NCBI GenBank assembly: GCA_947648875.1
Contig: CANSPM010000014.1
Span: 17,990 to 81,989, forward strand
DNA: 64,000 nt
Source: an uncultured Lachnospiraceae bacterium
Lineage (GTDB): Bacteria > Bacillota > Clostridia > Lachnospirales > Lachnospiraceae
Direction of reading: 5' to 3'
The notes below the pieces were generated by a model. The model had not been told where the DNA came from and made no database searches. It saw only the letters and a program-made list of their open reading frames with translations. Positions 62,582 to 64,000 of the stretch are shown here, one piece after another. The translations under genes were made by a program, and so were the position numbers. Within the stretch, counting starts at the first letter, position 1. The number at the start of each line of letters is the position of its first letter.

Positions 62582-63015
62582 AAATCAAAAGAGCTGTTAT
62601 TGTTTGAAGTCATTTTAGAAGAACATGAAATGATTGAGCAGAAAATGCATCAGGCTGTAAATGAAATGAAACAGGATGGGGATATTGCCGAGCAGCAAGC
62701 AAGGGTTGTTTGGGATTTTTTGATTCTGGCTTCAAAGTCACCGATCTTGAAAATGATAAATACAAGAGAAGTTGAGATATTGGCAAGGAAACTTCCGCCA
62801 GAGGTTTTGAAAGAACATTTGGAACATGACAGTTCTGCTGTAAAAAAATTTTTTCCGTATTACCTGTTAAGGAGGGAGCCGACAAGGACACTTTCAGTGC
62901 CGCTTTCCGTGCGATTTATTTTGCCACACTGCATGAGGAGGAAATCGGGAAAAAACATTTTCAAAATGTCCTTTATCACTTAATAAAAGGTTTAGTAAAT
63001 CAAATTCTAGAATGA
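62582..63015 (+). pseudogene. TetR/AcrR-family regulator remnant (N-terminus lost, frameshifted)
   Basis: The frame from 62582 reads KSKELLLFEVILEEHE, the segment that normally follows the TetR recognition helix, and continues as a helical ligand domain to about 62870. The similarity then passes into the next frame (GADKDTFSAAFRAIYFATLHEEE...) and ends at TGA 63013-63015. The DNA-binding helix-turn-helix is missing upstream. Both a 5' truncation and a frameshift mark it as dead. Confidence 0.7.
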
Positions 63016-63187
63016 TTGACTGTAGTTTTTAGGACTACAGCCATATCGCAATACTCAAATATCTGCTGTCAGGTGCATCTGGCTTCCCCCCTGGTCATTC
63101 AGGCACAGCACATGGGGATAACCCTGCCCCGCCCGGCCGCCGCCGTGACTGGTAATCTGAAGTTTTCCATATCGGTTATCCCATATC

Positions 63188-63499
63188 TTATATCCTCATA
63201 AATCCGCAACAACCGATTTCGGATATTTCCCGGAACCCCATTGACTTGTAAAAAGCAATGGAGTTTGGTATATTGTCCGTTGTCAGTCCGATTTGTCGCA
63301 CATGGCTGTATCTGTCCAGTATGACTTGCAGGAGTGCGGAGCCGATACCTTTCCGCTGACATTCCGGGAACACCAAGATATCCTGAATAAATACAATGGT
63401 ATGTCCATCGCCCACAGCACGAATAATGCCGAGAAGCTGATCACATTCGTAAGCTGCGAGGATCAGCAAGGAGTTTTCAAAACCCTTTCGCAGCGCCAT
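63188..63499 (-). pseudogene. GNAT acetyltransferase, N-terminally truncated
   Basis: A 103-residue frame with the GNAT core: DILVFPECQRKGIGSALLQ (acetyl-CoA loop Q/R-x-x-G-x-G) and NSIAFYKSMGF. Homologues start about 30 residues earlier. Upstream, the frame is closed by TGA a few codons before the ATG, while an ATG in the next frame is well placed, so a frameshift has probably cut off the start. It could still be expressed as a short form, but I judge it decayed. Confidence 0.6.
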
Positions 63500-63518
63500 C
63501 TGCCAGTAAACCCCTCAA

Positions 63519-63785
63519 TCATTTTGCCCTGGTAAGGAAGTGTCTGGGCAGGACATCTAATTCATTTATTGTTTCCTCGATAAAATTTATACCCGTACAA
63601 CAATAGATCATGCAATGTAATGCAAATTCAGTATATGTCATGGAGTGAAAAAAATCATAATAACCTCTTCCTAATCCCCCGTCCGTCTCACATTTCCCGG
63701 ACACGCTCTGGTGCAGTCTGCTTACCTCCCTGACAGGATATGCCAGATATGTAAGCCTGCCTCGCATTTCATCCAGGTTCCGCAT
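63519..63785 (-). CDS. Unrecognised short frame, possible gene fragment
   Basis: An 88-residue frame (MRNLDEMRGRLTYLAYPVREVSRLHQ...) that stays open a further 20 codons upstream before a stop, where a plausible ATG lies in another frame. No ribosome-binding site supports the start at 63785. It sits in a decayed stretch between the GNAT fragment and tRNA-Asn. I do not recognise it; it may be the tail of a frameshifted gene. Confidence 0.3.
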   Translation of the reverse strand: MRNLDEMRGRLTYLAYPVREVSRLHQSVSGKCETDGGLGRGYYDFFHSMTYTEFALHCMIYCCTGINFIEETINELDVLPRHFLTRAK

Positions 63786-63909
63786 GATGGTCTGTAATTC
63801 TTCCAGTAGGAAAAACTGCTCACCATCCTTATAGCTGAACTTGTTTCAGGTCTTTCATGTGGTCAGCCATTCACACTATTTTGTTTCAGCTGAAAGTATT
63901 TTTTGACCA

Positions 63910-63942
63910 TAAAAAAGCCCGTAAACACCAAGGTTTGCGGGC
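63910..63942 (-). terminator. Terminator after tRNA-Asn
   Basis: Minus strand GCCCGCAAACC / TGTTTACGGGC hairpin followed by TTTTTT. Confidence 0.85.
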
Positions 63943-63946
63943 TTCA

Positions 63947-64000
63947 CTCCCCGAGTAGGGCTCGAACCTACAACAACTCGGTTAACAGCCGAGTGCTCTA
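63947..64000 (-). tRNA. tRNA-Asn (GTT), 5' part outside window
   Basis: The visible 54 bases contain the end of the D-arm (TAGAGC), anticodon loop CTGTTAA (GTT), T-arm GTAGGTTCGAGCCCTAC and the acceptor 3' strand TCGGGGA with discriminator G. CCA is not encoded. It is a common integration target and borders the decayed RADAR-side region. Confidence 0.93.

Noticed and set aside
62534..62983. Intact 149-residue plus-strand gene
   Set aside because: Its first 16 codons lack a ribosome-binding site, the middle is a TetR ligand domain and the end leaves the conserved frame; it is a pseudogene.

Overview
The window looks like a chromosomal segment of an anaerobic Bacillota, most likely a Lachnospiraceae (Clostridia). 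The pointers are a pyruvate formate-lyase operon with its own activase and a 2[4Fe-4S] ferredoxin, a catalytic/regulatory glgC-glgD pair, rpsF-ssb-rpsR followed by gdpP-rplI-dnaB, MecA, and tRNA genes that do not encode CCA. This taxonomic reading is inference; no 16S rRNA gene is present.

Layout. 1-3641: a leftward housekeeping run (tsaC, a small unknown gene, rpiB, upp, comEB, and the start of a PcsB/CwlO-like coiled-coil wall protein cut by the window edge). 3753-6847: leftward wall enzymes (CwlD-like amidase, SH3-GH18 protein) and a small gene with a TTG start. 7381-12579: mecA, a divergent DUF1858 gene, and the pyruvate formate-lyase cluster. Here the enzyme is split: a 679-residue body lacks the glycyl-radical domain, which is a separate 80-residue gene. 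Between them lies a 66-residue protein that resembles the start of the radical domain but ends in a Cys-rich tail. Activase and ferredoxin follow. 12607-20562: a leftward replication/ribosome/c-di-AMP group. 20776-23994: rightward glgC, glgD and a sirtuin. 23989-27925: TrkA, a CPA1 antiporter, a membrane protein, tRNA-Cys and tRNA-Glu, all leftward.

28198-33921 holds a leftward three-gene phosphorelay: a stand-alone receiver, a hybrid kinase with HPt, and a hybrid kinase fused to a complete DegV domain. 34088-54800 is a leftward gene train of about 20.7 kb: Xre regulator, FHA protein with a phospho-acceptor-like T-x-x-L array, PP2C phosphatase, Ser/Thr kinase, two repeat-tailed membrane proteins, a giant Ig-like surface protein (about 3,000 residues if an in-frame TAG is ignored), a second FHA protein, a CpaE/MinD-like ATPase, a YukD-like ubiquitin fold and an EssC-type ATPase. 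It resembles a type VII secretion machine without recognisable WXG100, EssA or EsaA genes, and with a full phosphothreonine writer/eraser/reader set built in.

55014-64000: a Gfo/Idh/MocA oxidoreductase, then a complete two-gene RADAR anti-phage system (rdrA ATPase, rdrB adenosine-deaminase-like), then decayed gene remnants (TetR, GNAT) and a tRNA-Asn at the window edge, which together look like the border of an accessory island.

The strongest candidates for undescribed biology are the three-part pyruvate formate-lyase, the phosphothreonine/EssC/giant-adhesin operon with its interrupted adhesin, and the kinase-receiver-DegV fusion.
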